Origin: Armigeres subalbatus
Lineage: Eukaryota > Arthropoda > Insecta > Diptera > Culicidae
Reading direction: 5' to 3'
DNA length: 64,000 nt
Assembly: GCF_024139115.2 (NCBI RefSeq)
Contig: NC_085140.1
Coordinates: forward strand, 31,421,806-31,485,805
Below are positions 1 through 12,140 of the stretch, piece by piece. The first letter of the stretch is position 1. Each line of letters starts with the position of its first letter. A program made the translations under genes and the position numbers. The notes beneath the pieces were generated by a model, which saw only the letters and a list, made by a program, of their open reading frames with translations, was not told where the DNA came from and did not search any database.

Positions 1-555
1 TTTACAACAAAAATTCCAGAGGATGTGGTAAACAACATGGTAAAGAAGGTTGCTGTGGATGCTCTAATTAATGGAGTATCCAACAGCGAAACAAGTATTT
101 TATTAAAAGCAGGAAATTTTGATACCGTGAAAGACGCCATTCAAAAAGTCCAAGAGAATAATTCAAACAATCAAACTTCTGCTATGTTTTCAATTTCAAC
201 ACAAAGGCAGTATCATCGCGGTTGGAATAAACCATCTGGATTTAGAAGAAATAACATAAATAATTATCGACCCAAATTCAATAACAATACCAATAGCAAC
301 AATCATAATTATCGACCCCGTTTTGAGAACAATTTCAGAAATTATCAACGCAGTAATTCGCAGTCCAATCATAGAGGACGAGGACGACAATACAATAATC
401 ATAATAGCAATAGAAATCTTTCAGGCCGCATGCTAATAATGGGAGCAAATGAGGTGCATGTACCTTCTAATTATTCACAAGACTCTGATAGTACACATAA
501 TAACACGATTCATATGCAACCAACATCATTCAATCAACGAAATAATACTTTTTAG
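1..555 (+). CDS. Gag C-terminal part (partial)
   Basis: The frame is open from base 1 and stops at 553-555, so this is the C-terminal part of a longer Gag. It is very rich in Asn, Arg and Gly (roughly 185-420), with RGR and RPR/RPK motifs. No CCHC zinc knuckle is visible, so nucleic-acid binding would rest on the basic, Gly/Asn-rich tail. The pol frame begins in another register and overlaps the gag end (from about 449), which is the usual arrangement for frameshift-expressed pol. Confidence 0.7.
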   Translation, partial: FTTKIPEDVVNNMVKKVAVDALINGVSNSETSILLKAGNFDTVKDAIQKVQENNSNNQTSAMFSISTQRQYHRGWNKPSGFRRNNINNYRPKFNNNTNSNNHNYRPRFENNFRNYQRSNSQSNHRGRGRQYNNHNSNRNLSGRMLIMGANEVHVPSNYSQDSDSTHNNTIHMQPTSFNQRNNTF

Positions 556-3500
556 AACATCAGGATGCTGTAACTCGGAGTCAGGGTCAGCATCCAAACC
601 GATTCTTTCAATGAATCTAACTGCAGCAAACTTTATTACTCTTTTCGTTCAGATGAATAATACGAAATGCACTTTTATCATTGATAGTGGAGCAGATATC
701 TCAGTCTTCAAGTGGAGCGGGATATCTCCTACCCAACATATAAACCAGACAAAAAGACATACAATAACTGGAGTAACAGATGGTATTTTAGAAACACTCG
801 GTGAAACAGCAACTCTTTTGAAAACTAGTAACGGACTAACTTTTTAGCATAGTTTCCAACTAGTACACGAGAATTTTCCAATCCTCACGAATGGTCTACT
901 TGGAAGAGATTTCTTGATCAAGTACAAGTGCACCATTGATTATGAATATTGGTTATTAAATTTTAACTATGAAAATCTTTCGATTTCAATTCCAATAGAA
1001 GACAATTTGAATCGAACTATAGTTATACCACAGAGATGTGAAGTAATTAGGAACATCCAAACTATGCATATCCAAGAAGATACGGTTTTATTTTCGCAAG
1101 AAATTAAACCAGGAGTTTTTTGTGGCAATTCAATAATATCGCCCAATAGTAAATACATAAAAATCATGAATACTACAAATTTTCCAGTCAATATAAATAT
1201 TACAGATTTTAAACCATTCTTAGAGCCATTGAATAATTATGCGATGATGAATTTCAAAACCAAAAGTAATAATCAAAGAGGACTACCCAAATTCTGGATG
1301 AATTGGATATGACCAATGTTCCTGAATATGCAAAAATGACCTCATAAGTCTCATAAAACAGTATGCTGATATATTTTCCTCCAAGGTGAACCAATAACAA
1401 CTAATAATTTTATGAACAAAATATAAACCTTACCGACAAAATACCTATCTATATTCCTAACTATGAAACTATTCATTCTCAAGGCGAGGAAATAGAAAAC
1501 CAAATTGGCAAAATGCTGAAGGACAATGTAATTGAACCTTCAATTTCTCCATATAACAATCCCATATTATTAGTGCCAAAGAAAAGCGAGGACAATACAA
1601 AGAAATGGCGCCTAGTGGTAGATTTTAGGCAACTAAATAAAAGATCCTTGCAGACAAATTTCCGTTGCCAAGGATTGATTCCATATTAGACCAACTAGGA
1701 AGAGCCAAATTCTTTACCGCTTTAGATTTGATGTCGGGATTTCACCAAATCCCGTTGGAAAAATGTTCCAGAAAATTTACTTCATTTTCAACCCAATCTG
1801 GCCATTACCAGTTTACAAGGTTACCGTTTGGTCTAAACATTAGTCCAAATAGTTTCCAAAGAATGATGACAATTGCGATGGCTGGTTTAACACCAGAATG
1901 TGCTTTTGTATATATAGATGACATAATTGTTATTGGATGCTCAATGCAGCACCATTTGCAAAATTTGTCAAGAGTCTTTGAGCGACTAAGAAAGTATAAT
2001 TTAAAGTTGAATCTAAGAAAATGTAAATTTTTAATAGAGAAGTTACTTATCTAGGACATAGAATTACTGATAAAGGAATTCTACCGGACAGTACAAAATT
2101 TGAAACAATAAAAACTACCCTGTACCGAAAAACAGTGATGAAGTTAGACGGTTTGTTGCTTTTTGTAACTACTACCGTAAGTTTGTGCCAAACTTCGCCA
2201 CAATAGCTTCTCCTTTAAACCAGTTACTTAAGAAAAATAAACTGTTTGAATGGACAGCTCAATGCAATGACTCATTCAATACTTTAAAATCATTTCTTAT
2301 ATCCCTATGCTTTTACAATATCCAGATTTTAAAAGGGAGTTTATCTTAACGACCGATGCTTCAGATGTAGGGTGTGGAGCAGTTCTTTCCCAAATTGTCG
2401 AAGGAAATGATCTACCGATTGCATTCGCCAGTAAAAGTTTTACACCTGGCGAGAAAATAAATCTGTCATCCTAAAAGAGCTTACAGCAATACACTGGGGA
2501 TGAACTACTTTAAAGCTTATTTGTATGGTCAAAATTCGTCGTTCGAACAGACCATAGACCCTTAGTTTTTCTATTTAATATGAAAAACCCAACTTCAAAA
2601 CTAACAAGAATGAGATTAGATTTAGAAGACTTTGATTTTAACATTGAATATATAAAAGGTAAAGCTAATGTAGGAGCAGATGCTTTATCGCGCATCGTGA
2701 AGACATCTGAAGAATTGAAGACAATGAACGTGCTTGTCGTAAACACTAGGTCTATGACAAGAAAACAGAAAGGAAGTAATACATTTAAGAAAAACGATGA
2801 CTTAAAAGACAATAGTGAGATTGATCACCTTGCTATTTATACCACAGAAAACCCGACAGAAACGAGAAAACTACCAAAATTTCAAGTGACGACCACCAAT
2901 AACATGATAATATTCACGATATATCGAGGAACGAGAAGGAAAGCAGTACTGCATCAATTTACAATCAAAATGAAAAGTCAAACGTTAGCGTTTGCACTTT
3001 CAATGTTAGAAAATGAGATGAAACAAAAAAATATAAGTAAAATCGCGATATCAAGTCAAGACAAATTATTCGAAATGATACCTATACAAATGTTTAAAGA
3101 GTTATCTCTTAAAACACTTAATCAACTGCAAATTATCATTTACAATCCACCAAAGTTCATTAGTGAACCCGGTGTAATACAACAGATCTTGAGAAATTAT
3201 CATGCAATCCCTACTGGAGGTCATATAGGACAGCATCGTCTGTACCTCAAATTAAGAGAAGTCTATACATGGACTAATATGAAAAGTTCTATTTCACAAT
3301 TCATAAAGGCCTGTGAATTGTGCAAAAAGAACAAAATTATAAAACACACAAAAGAAAAATTTACCATTACTAGTACACCATCAAAACCATTCGAAGTGGT
3401 ACAAATTGATACAATTGGTCCACTTCCAAGATCTAATAATATGAATCGATACGCTGTAACAATACAGTGCGAATTAACTAAATACATTGTGCTAATACCA

Positions 3501-4203
3501 ATTCCAACTAAAGAAACAAATATTATTGCTAAAGCTTTGGTTGAAAAATTTATTTTAATTTACGGGAAATTTATAGAATTAAAATCAGACCAAGGAACCG
3601 AATACAAAAATGAAATCCTCACGCAAATATGTAAATTACTTCAAATTAAACAAACATTTTCCACAGCCTATCATCCTCAAACTATTGGATCATTGGAAAG
3701 GAATCACAGGTGTTTGAATGAATACCTGCGCTCCTTTGTCAATGAGCATCAAACAGACTGGGATGATTGGTTACAGTATTATGCATTTGTTTACAATACA
3801 ACTCCACATTCAGACCACGGGTTTACACCCTATGAATTAGTTTTTGGACTAAAGGCAAAACTACCACATGAGACACTCACAGACAAAATCGATCCAGTTT
3901 ACAATATAGATCTCTATTCTCAAGAACTAAGATACAAACTTCAAAAATCTCATCAAATTGCGAACCAAAAGTTAGTACAACAAAAGAATATACGAAAAAG
4001 AAAGTAATGATTCATCGGCAAATCCATTATTAATTCAAACAGGTGATATAGTTTTTCTAAAGAATGAAAACAGACGCAAACTAGATTCCTTTTACACAGG
4101 TCCATATAAAGTTAAAAGTATTAATAACCTGAATTGTGAAATCATAGATATGCAATCAAATCAATCAAATTTAGTTCACAAAAATAGACTAAGCAAATTT
4201 TAG
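449..4203 (+). pseudogene. gypsy-type pol (PR-RT-RNaseH-IN), broken
   Basis: Protease has an intact DSGAD active site at about 682. Reverse transcriptase spans about 1440-2060, with FRQLN near 1625 and the catalytic YIDD near 1911. RNase H follows, with TDASD near 2352 and a TDHRP motif around 2545. The longest open piece, 2580-4007, carries the connection region and integrase: an HHCC-like zinc finger (CELC at about 3312), then acidic residues in IDTIG (about 3407), SDQGTEY (about 3587) and the Glu in SLERNH (about 3692). Stops or frameshifts fall near 847, 1312, 1650, 2052, 2310, 2470 and 4007. The last piece runs in another frame to a TAG at 4201-4203. Order and motifs make the family certain; activity is ruled out by the breaks. 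Confidence 0.85.
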
Positions 4204-4400
4204 GAAATATTCAACCAAAACAAAAAAAAAAAAAAAAAAATTTCTTTGACTAAATTTTTCATTTACATAATAAGAAATACTAACAATTTACATACAGATA
4301 TCAAATGTTGTGAAGAAACTTGGAGCAAATTTTTACATTTACACAATATGTTGACAACACTGAATGATTTCGCTATACTGCATCATTCACCGGAAGGGGA

Positions 4401-5066
4401 TGATGTACTATAATAGACTTTCCCAGGACTATAAATTAGTCACTCTAATATTTTCTCAAGTTTCACATGTTTTCAAACCATAACAAATCCACCTCATTTA
4501 TGATCCCAAGCAAGTGTGGTTATGCTTACTCATATTTCTTTTACAAGACATGTTCCATGAATTAATCTGGGACATGTCGTGTCACAGTTAATCAATTATT
4601 GCCCACATTCCATAAAACACAAGTGTAGCAATTCGACTCCTTACATTGTTCCAAACGTTGTAACATTTTCAAAACACTTACCTCCCAGCCAATGAGTTAG
4701 TCATAAATCGGTACCGCAATGCACCATCAGACAAACGGTCCCATGGTGTCATATTGCATTTACATAACCCTCAATAAGCTATGCATTCTTATGCTTTCAT
4801 ATTAACTCCTCTTCGGTGCTGATCTATGCCAACAGCACATAGCTTGAGCCATACCAGTGTCACACTAAGTGTACACGTATTGGTATTTAACTATGTACCC
4901 TTCTTTTCTCTGATTGGACAACTAGTCAATAAGCTCCGGGTTTCTCTCCGCCTCCTACTATAGTACTAGAATTAAGTATCGAACAAACTGTAACTGTACT
5001 AGAATTAAGAACCAATCTAATTGTAACAAAGTTTCAATAAATTCATTCGATGAACAGCATTCAACA
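4401..5066 (+). repeat. Probable 3' LTR of the gypsy element
   Basis: A purine-rich tract (GGAAGGGGA, 4392-4400) directly precedes TGATGTACTATAATAG, and the segment can end at CATTCAACA (5066), giving TG...CA termini. AATAAA lies at 5036-5041, close to the proposed end, as expected for an LTR R region. The partner LTR is outside the window, so both ends are inferred from motifs alone. From 5067 to 5754 I see nothing coding. Confidence 0.5.
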
Positions 5067-5754
5067 AGTGTAGTAGATGTTTTATTCCAGTTAAAAAGAA
5101 GTGCCTTCTCCAAGCATAGTTTAAGAGTATCTGAAGTGCATTCAAACTTCCTGAATTAAAATTGAATTCTTTTGATTTTGGCGCATATTTGATAATAAAA
5201 ATATAATTAACAATTTGCAGTTTATCATAAAATGGCTCACCATTTTCCTAAGTTATCTTTGAATCGAAAATGTTTGTTCATTGCGATTAACGCATTATGA
5301 CATTGCATTGCCGTTACTAACAATCGATCATCCTATCCTTGCACAAACATGCGCTTGTATGTATATCGCCGACTGCAGTCACTGCTGTGGCCCTACTTTT
5401 TGCGGCAAACTGGTGCGAAGCACCGCACAAAAAGAAGAGCCCAAAAACCAACTACACTGAACGACGGCCGAATGAGACTCACGTTGCGAACGGGAAAAAG
5501 AGGTGCTGCCAAAATGGTCCAATACCCTACTTTAACGTTGATAATCGAATGTTTCAATATAACTGGAAAATTCGTGGAGAGTTTCCGAGTCGATTGATAT
5601 ATAAATCTCAAAATTCCATCGAAAGATGAATGCGCTATTAACGTTCAAAATCTTACATGATTTCGTGACGGTCTCGGATTTGGAAATTTTCATTTGTCAC
5701 CCTGTATCCGAGTCTTCCCCTTAGACGTAGTTTACGTCAAAATCGACATTCATT

Positions 5755-6597
5755 TTGTTGTACGTCGATGACATGCTGGTTGCGAGTTTAAGTCAAGATG
5801 AGTATGACGAGATTTTCGATAACTTGCGAGTCGAATTTGATTTGACTCAACTTGGTGACGTGCAACATTTCGTTGGGATACAGGTAGAAAAGGATTTGGT
5901 ATGCAAGATGCAAAGGCGTCGAAGATTCCGATGGACACAGGCTTCGTACAGCAAAATGGAGGAGAATGAAAGGTTACCTGATAATGAAAAGTACCAAAGT
6001 TTAATTGGAGGTTTGCTTTATCTCGCTGTGCATACCCGTCCCGACATTGCCATTAGCACGTCCATTCTAGGAAGAAAGGTGAGCCAACCTACAACTGCTG
6101 ATTGGGTAGAGGCCGAACGAGTTCTTCGTCATCTAATCGGTACTTGTGATTTAAAACTGTGTATAGGTGGAGATGATGATCTTGAAGGTTTTGCAGATGC
6201 CGATTGGTCAAATTCAGGTAACATGTTTCGTCTAGGCGATGGAACCATATCTTGGACGGCAAGAAAGCGAACTTGTGTTGCACTGTCAAGTACAGAAGCG
6301 GAGTACATATCGTTATCTGAGTGCTGTCAAGATCTACTATGGATATTGAAGCTCATTAAAGATTTCGGCGAAGAAGTTCAACAGCCTGTTAAGATAAATG
6401 AAGATAATCAGAGCTGCATTAAACTACTGAAACAAGATGGCGGAACAAAACGATCCAAGAATGTAGACACACGATATCACTTCGTTCGTGACATGGCAGA
6501 GCAGAAGCAGATTGATGTCGTGTACTGTCCAACAAGCGACATGCTAGCAGATGTGCTAACTAAACCATTGGCAAGAGGTCAATTGGAAACACTATGA
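5755..6597 (+). pseudogene. Ty1/copia pol 3' fragment (RT end and RNase H)
   Basis: It opens directly at the catalytic LYVDDM motif of copia reverse transcriptase and runs through RNase H (ALSSTEAEY at about 6279, then HFVRD) to the typical copia C-terminus (ADVLTKPL) and a stop at 6595-6597. Everything upstream of YVDD is lost. Around 5890-5965 the open frame is not the ancestral one: copia-like codons (KIPMDTGF) appear in another frame there, so a small deletion and two compensating shifts keep the frame open by chance. It is followed by a polypurine tract and LTR. Confidence 0.85.
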
Positions 6598-6640
6598 GAG
6601 AAGATTGGTCTGCGAAAGACTCGTTGAGGAGGAGTGAAGG

Positions 6641-6823
6641 TGTAACCCTTTGTGGCGCATCTAGCAACACGTCTTCGCATAACGACAACCATGCAGAGTG
6701 ACAGCTGTGCATGGTACCAACCGTCAAGAGAATAAAACGGAAGAGACTTGTCTCGCGCCAAAAATGTATTTCCTTTTGAATTCGAGAATAAACCTTTTTC
6801 ATTAGTTGTTTGACTGTGTTACA
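6641..6823 (+). repeat. 3' LTR of the copia element (183 bp)
   Basis: A purine tract (GAGGAGGAGTGAAGG, 6626-6640) is followed at once by TGTAAC, and the segment closes with GTTACA at 6818-6823, a perfect 6-bp inverted terminus of TG...CA type. AATAAA occurs at 6731 and 6787. The short length is normal for copia LTRs. The RTE-type LINE tail starts almost immediately after it. Confidence 0.75.
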
Positions 6824-6842
6824 GAACGCATCGTGTTTTATT

Positions 6843-9570
6843 TCAAGATGCTTGTTTACAGATTTCGTTTCCACACCTACGTAGAGCGGGGCCGACCCAG
6901 CCCCACTTCCGATCCCGAATTTCTGTTGCTATCAGCCTCTGGTGACAACGACGATGGAGCTCGTTGTTTGACATCCAGTTGTGAGGCCACCAGGCCCGAA
7001 TTATATACCGCAGGCATCTGTTAATGAACACCTGCAGCCGTTGAGTGTTCTCCACTGATACACACCATGTTTCGCTAGCGTATAACAGCACAGATTTCAC
7101 GTTAGAGTTGAAAATTCGTATTTTGGTGCGTTCACTTATCTGCCTGTTTTTCCAGATATTTCTTAAACTCGCAAAGGCAGCCCTTGCTTTCTTGATCCGT
7201 GCGCCTATGTCGATCTTGGTATCGCCGTCTGACGCCATTTGGCTACCAAGATATTGGAAGCTTTCAACATTCTCCACTGGTTGCCCGGCTACTGTGAAAC
7301 TGGAAGGAATCACCGTGTTTATATCCAAAGATTTGGTTTTGTTGACGTTTGTGACTAAACCTGCCGAGGACGAGCGCTTGGCAAGGTCGTTGAGCTTACT
7401 CTGCATATCAGAGCGCCGTTGCGCGAGGAGTGCAACGTCATCCGCCAATTCGAAGTCGTTTAGATGCTCCATGGTTATAGGCTGCCATAACAGCCCGCGG
7501 TTTGGTTCACGGTCAATCGCATCTACCAAAATCTCATCGATTACGATGAGGAACAGTAACGACCCGGATAGGGTCGTACAGGACCCCATTGTGCAGCACT
7601 CTACACGAAAAGGCCTCATACTGTGATTCGAATTCGTTGACCTGCTCCAGAATGATGCGGAGCATGACAATATGGTCCACACAGGATCTTCCGGCACGGA
7701 ATCCGGCTTGCTGCCGCCGGAGAGTCGCATCGATCTTCTCCTGAATCCGGGCTAGGATAATTTGGCACAGAACTTTGAGAACGGTAGACAGCAACATAAT
7801 GCCTCGCCAGTTATCGCATACAGTCAGGTCACGCTTTTTGGGCACCTTCACTAAGATGCCTTGCATCCAGTCGACCGGGAAAGTTGCGGTGTCCCAGATA
7901 TTACGAAATAAACGATGCAGTAGTTGAGCGGATGTCATGGGGTCAGCATTGAGTATCTCAGCTGATATGCGGTCGACCCCTGGGGCTTTATTCGATTTCA
8001 TGCTTTGGATGGCTGTTTGAATCTCTAGCAGTGATGGAGCTTCGGTATTGACGCGTGTTATACGTCGGATCCTAGGCAGATCATGTCGAGGTGGTGATGG
8101 CCTGGCTGGCACTTGAAAAAGTTGTTCGAAGTGCTCGAACCAGCGTTTCGGCTGGTCAGTTGGGTCGGTCAATAACTGATCATTCGCGTCTTTCACAAGC
8201 ATCGTTGCATTCATCTTCGCCCCGCTTAAGCGTCGTGAGATATCGTAGAGGAGGCGAATGTCCCCGGTTGCGGCGGCTCTCTCTCCTTCGTCGGCCAGAG
8301 AGTCTGCCCACGCTCGCTTGTCCCGTCGACATGAGCGTTTTACTTCCTTCTCAAGAGCCGCGTATCGTTGACGGGTTAAGACTTTGGCTCCTCTGGTTTT
8401 CGATCGCTCTATCGCGGCTTTGGCTTCTCTTCGCTCCTCTATCTTTCCCCAGGTCTCATCGGTGATCCATTGTTTTCTCTGGGTGCGTAGTTCGCCCAGA
8501 TTGTTCTCGCTGGTGGTGATGAAGGCATTCTTGATGGCGGTCCATTGGTCTTCCACGGTGCCGCCTTCCGGAATATCTGCAGTACGCGTCTCCAGTTCTT
8601 CAACGAAGGACAGTTTCACCGTGGCATCTTCCAGTCGGCGTGTGTTGAATCGTCGTCCAACTCTTTCCTCCTGCCGACGAATCCGCGCAATGCGCAGGCG
8701 TATTTCGCCGATGAGGAGGTGATGATCAGACGCGATATCGGCACTACGTTTATACCGTACATCAAGAAGGCTCCGTTTCCATTTTCGGCTGATGCAGATG
8801 TGGTCGATTTGATTTTCTGTAAAGCCGTCACGGGAGACCCACGTGACCTTGTGAACCGGTCGATGAGGGAAGAGCGATCCCCCGATCACCATGTCGTTAT
8901 TACCACAAAATTCTGCAAACAGCTCTCCGTTTTCGCTCATTTATCCGAGACCATGGCGTCCCATAATGCGCTCATGGTTCGAGTTTTCGGATCCGATCTT
9001 CGCATTGAAGTCGCCCAAACAGATCTTGATATCACCCTTCGGAATTCTATCTACGACGGCATTGAGTTGACTGTAGAAGTTCTCTTTGTCTTGCAGATCG
9101 GCAGCATCGGTTGGCGCATAACATTGGATTATAGTAATATATAGTTTCGGACCCGTGTTCTAAATCTGGCAACGATTATCCTTTCACTTATAGGTTCCCA
9201 CTTCATAAGCGCAGAGTGTACCTGAGCGCTTAGTAGGAAGCCAACTCCGCGATGCCGGGGAGCGTGTTCACCTCGTAAACCAGAGTATAGCAGAACTTAT
9301 CCCGACGGCGTTCTGTGTTCTCCAAAGTTTGGCCAACGGATTTCACTCAGTCCCAGGATCTCAAGCTTCATGCGGCGTGCCTCATTGGCAAGTTGTGCCA
9401 ATTTACCCTGCTGGGCTAGGGTTAAAACGTTCCATGTTCCTATTCGTGTCCGTTGTTTCGCGCTAAGAGTCGTCGCCGTAAAATCAGTCCGTATTCTTTC
9501 ATTATCGGATTCTCGAACAAATTGATGTTTCGGGAACAGTAGGTTGTTGGCCCAAGGTTCCCTATCCACC
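6843..9570 (-). mobile_element. Non-LTR retrotransposon (RTE-type), degenerate
   Basis: Read on the minus strand, it begins with an APE-type endonuclease: GTWNVLTL and LGLSEIRW near 9340-9450, GDFNAKIGSENS near 9000, and SDHHLLIGEIRLRI near 8700. Reverse transcriptase follows, with GVDRISAEIL near 7970, QAGFRAGRSCVDH near 7685, and FELADDVAL near 7445 in place of the usual Y/FADD. The C-terminal part ends at KQAS at 6843, shorter than usual for the type. Frames change near 9300, 9150, 8940 and 7600. The RT core has lost the stretch between EFES and QYEAF, and also most of the RQG motif, so the first catalytic Asp block is missing. RTE is my reading of the endonuclease start and the ending; CR1-like is the alternative. 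Confidence 0.8.
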
Positions 9571-10654
9571 GGGATGGGGCTGCCATCTTAGGTATAGCTT
9601 CCGGGGAATAGCATTTCATACTCAGCCGCTGGATGCCAGAACAGACGCTGTTGGAGCTGCACCTCCTTGGTGAACAGACGCTCGGTCAGTCGGGTCAATT
9701 TGTTTAAAGTCCCACCCAACACCAGGACTAGGCCAGTGCGCTTTGAGCGGCACACGGTCGCTTTGATAGGGCCTGCTTGGGGACACATGCAGCTTTTTAT
9801 AGAGGTTCAACAGAGCCCACTGTCGAACCCCACCACATCCTAGGCAGACCCCACAGGACGCACCCTCTCACTCTAGCTGATGTCAGAAGGACAACAGTGC
9901 CCAGGCTGAACTACCAGCTAAGTACGCAACCCTTAGCTGGCGGTCAATTGTCATCGGAAGACCCGTGGAAGCGTGAGTATTGGAACTTGTGAGGACCAGC
10001 GCTATGTTAGGCGCTCCTTCCCGAATGTCAACTCACCATTTCGCAGGCAGATTCTGCACAACCCTTTGTGCTGAACAAGTTTCGCTCCTCTATGATGGCT
10101 GATTTGAACTCGCTATCCGCCACGACCCCACGACACGCATGGTTTTGACGGCTTGTTGGAGGCAATTGATGATTCTCCTTTTTTCATTGGGTTTACTGTT
10201 GTATATTGCTTTGGTGTGCTGAGTTAGTAGAAATCCTTTTGTTTTGGGGACGGACGTTGTTGTTGTTGGTGTCTCCCATTAGATTTTCATATTATCCTTA
10301 TGCACCCGAATGCCCCTTCAGCCAATGTGATACTTTTCGTTTAGAATCTGGAAGGGATCCATCAACTCGATTTCCCTCCGCATATTCTGTTCCGAGATTT
10401 TAAGTTGGACTTCCACCGATGCCGCACGGGCACTCGACGTTACACTTGTCGTTGGTTCTTGTTGACCGAAATTTCTTGAGTGCTCCGGATAGGCCGATCA
10501 GCAGTGGATATTGATAGCTGTTTGTTCTGCAGCTTGCAATTGTATCGACGATTGGGTTGATTGATGGTTTCATCCACACCTGCACAGCCAAAATGCTCCC
10601 ACAACTTACACAGACTGCTTTCAACCATTTGTCTTAGTCGCATCCGAACACCGA
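9571..10654. other. Possible 5' region of the RTE-type LINE; no supported gene
   Basis: Short frames occur on the minus strand at 9588-9788 and 10400-10643, but none resembles a known domain. The segment up to about 9830 directly precedes the endonuclease start and is probably LINE leader sequence; beyond that the origin is unclear. Confidence 0.3.
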
Positions 10655-10921
10655 AAAAAAATCCGTGGAAAAAACTACTATTTCGTAGACTATACTCTGT
10701 TTTTTAAACAACCATGAAATTTCAGTAAATTTTACCATGGTTTCAGACAAATTTACCACTGTTTCAGTTCAAGTGACAACATTCCGCAAGGGCCACAGTT
10801 GATTTTTACTGCGCGCATAGTAAAATCAAACGGGATTGTTTTCTGCTGAAAATCGTCGGTGCATATTCTTAAAATAACCCTCGGAATGGTAGTTTCTACT
10901 GCGATATTTTTTTGCGAGAAC
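10655..10921. mobile_element. Possible MITE with diverged inverted ends
   Basis: The left end (CCGAAAAAAAATCCGTGGAA and an ACTACTATTTCG block) resembles the reverse complement of the right end (ACCATTCCGAGG next to GCAAAAAAATATCGC) over roughly 35 bp with several mismatches. No coding frame is present. I could not find a clean target duplication, so this is tentative. From 10922 to 12140 I see only AT-rich flank downstream of TRAPPC11. Confidence 0.35.
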
Positions 10922-12140
10922 GATTACCTGATTAACAACTCTGTACTGTGATGTCATGACCTACTTTCAGCATGTCATCGTTTCGGCACAACATTCCGAC
11001 AAAATTCTTGAAGTTTGTACGGTTGAAGACGTGTCAGATATGCCAACTCTCAATAGCCATTGCAGTTTTCAAGCTAAAAAGAATAATTATTATAGGTAGT
11101 CCTAAGGGTATTTTTCATGACACGTTACTTACAATTTTGGTAAACTAACTAATGACACGATTTGTGAGTCGTCGGATTCGTACGCTGTAGTTTTATGCTT
11201 AATTTAGGTTAAGATTCCATTATTTAGTAATCTAGGATAATATGGAGTAAAAAAGGCTCCTTACTGAGAAAAACAGCTGTGTAAGAACTATGGAGCCAAA
11301 GGGCTCAGAAGTTAATCAGAACAGCAAAGTGTAGTGGACTAGTTACAGCTGGAGGACTCTGGTACACTGCAACTGGTAGCTTGACAACGTGTGCTGCCAT
11401 TCCTCCTTGTAAAAAAAACGTGCTCGATGATTTGGAGCCAAAATATTCCTTTTGGCACGAACAGAATGTGATATATAAAAAATCAACTCATCGCCACACA
11501 TTAAATCAATAAATAATATTGTAACTCGTATCCATTTTCAACTTATCTATTAAGACTTTGTAACATCAAAACCACTAGCTTCACAGATTGCTAACTTTCC
11601 TATTTATAATTATATTACACCTTGTTAGCTAATGCAGAATTAGCTGAACAAACACTTTGCTCTTAGATCAATCGTGCACCAATTTTCTTTGTTTTGATTC
11701 AAGATTAGATCAATAATCAGTAACATTTTCTATCATACCTAATTGGCATCCCTACAAATATTTCTAGTCACAAAACAGAGCGCGTAGTAATTGGATTAAA
11801 ACTGAATTTGTTAACTCTACTAATGTAATGCTTATTTATGAAAAGAATTGAGTCCAATTAACGGGAGCACTTGGAAATGCAGTGCTTTTGCGAACATTTG
11901 TCGATGGATATATCTTACTGAGATACCCAAGATACAAATGGTACCGATAAAATAATTCAACTCGATTGTGTTCTATTTATACTCTATCTCTACTCTATCA
12001 TTAAACTCAAGAACTAATTGGAAAATAGAGGAAGAATTACCATACACAGCTTCGCCGGTAAACCACACCTATTTCGATTATTTGTTTGACTGTTTGGGGG
12101 AGACTCGGTCAACGGTCAATACTTTTCCTTGCCCTTCATT

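Larger units (their letters stand above)
1..5066 (+). mobile_element. Ty3/gypsy LTR retrotransposon, 5' end outside window
   Basis: The order is gag end, protease, reverse transcriptase, RNase H, integrase, then a polypurine tract and a probable 3' LTR, which is the Ty3/gypsy order. The 5' LTR and most of gag lie left of base 1. There is no env-like frame between the end of pol (4203) and the LTR (about 4401); that 200 bp is AT-rich and contains a run of A at about 4225. Several frame breaks in pol show this copy is dead. It belongs to the Metaviridae lineage; I cannot name the family. Confidence 0.85.

Noticed and set aside
5339..5629. Overlapping frames of 72-96 codons on both strands
   Set aside because: Three conflicting frames, none with a recognisable motif; treated as chance.
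7045..8722. Plus-strand frames of 112-193 codons
   Set aside because: They are shadows of the minus-strand LINE coding sequence.
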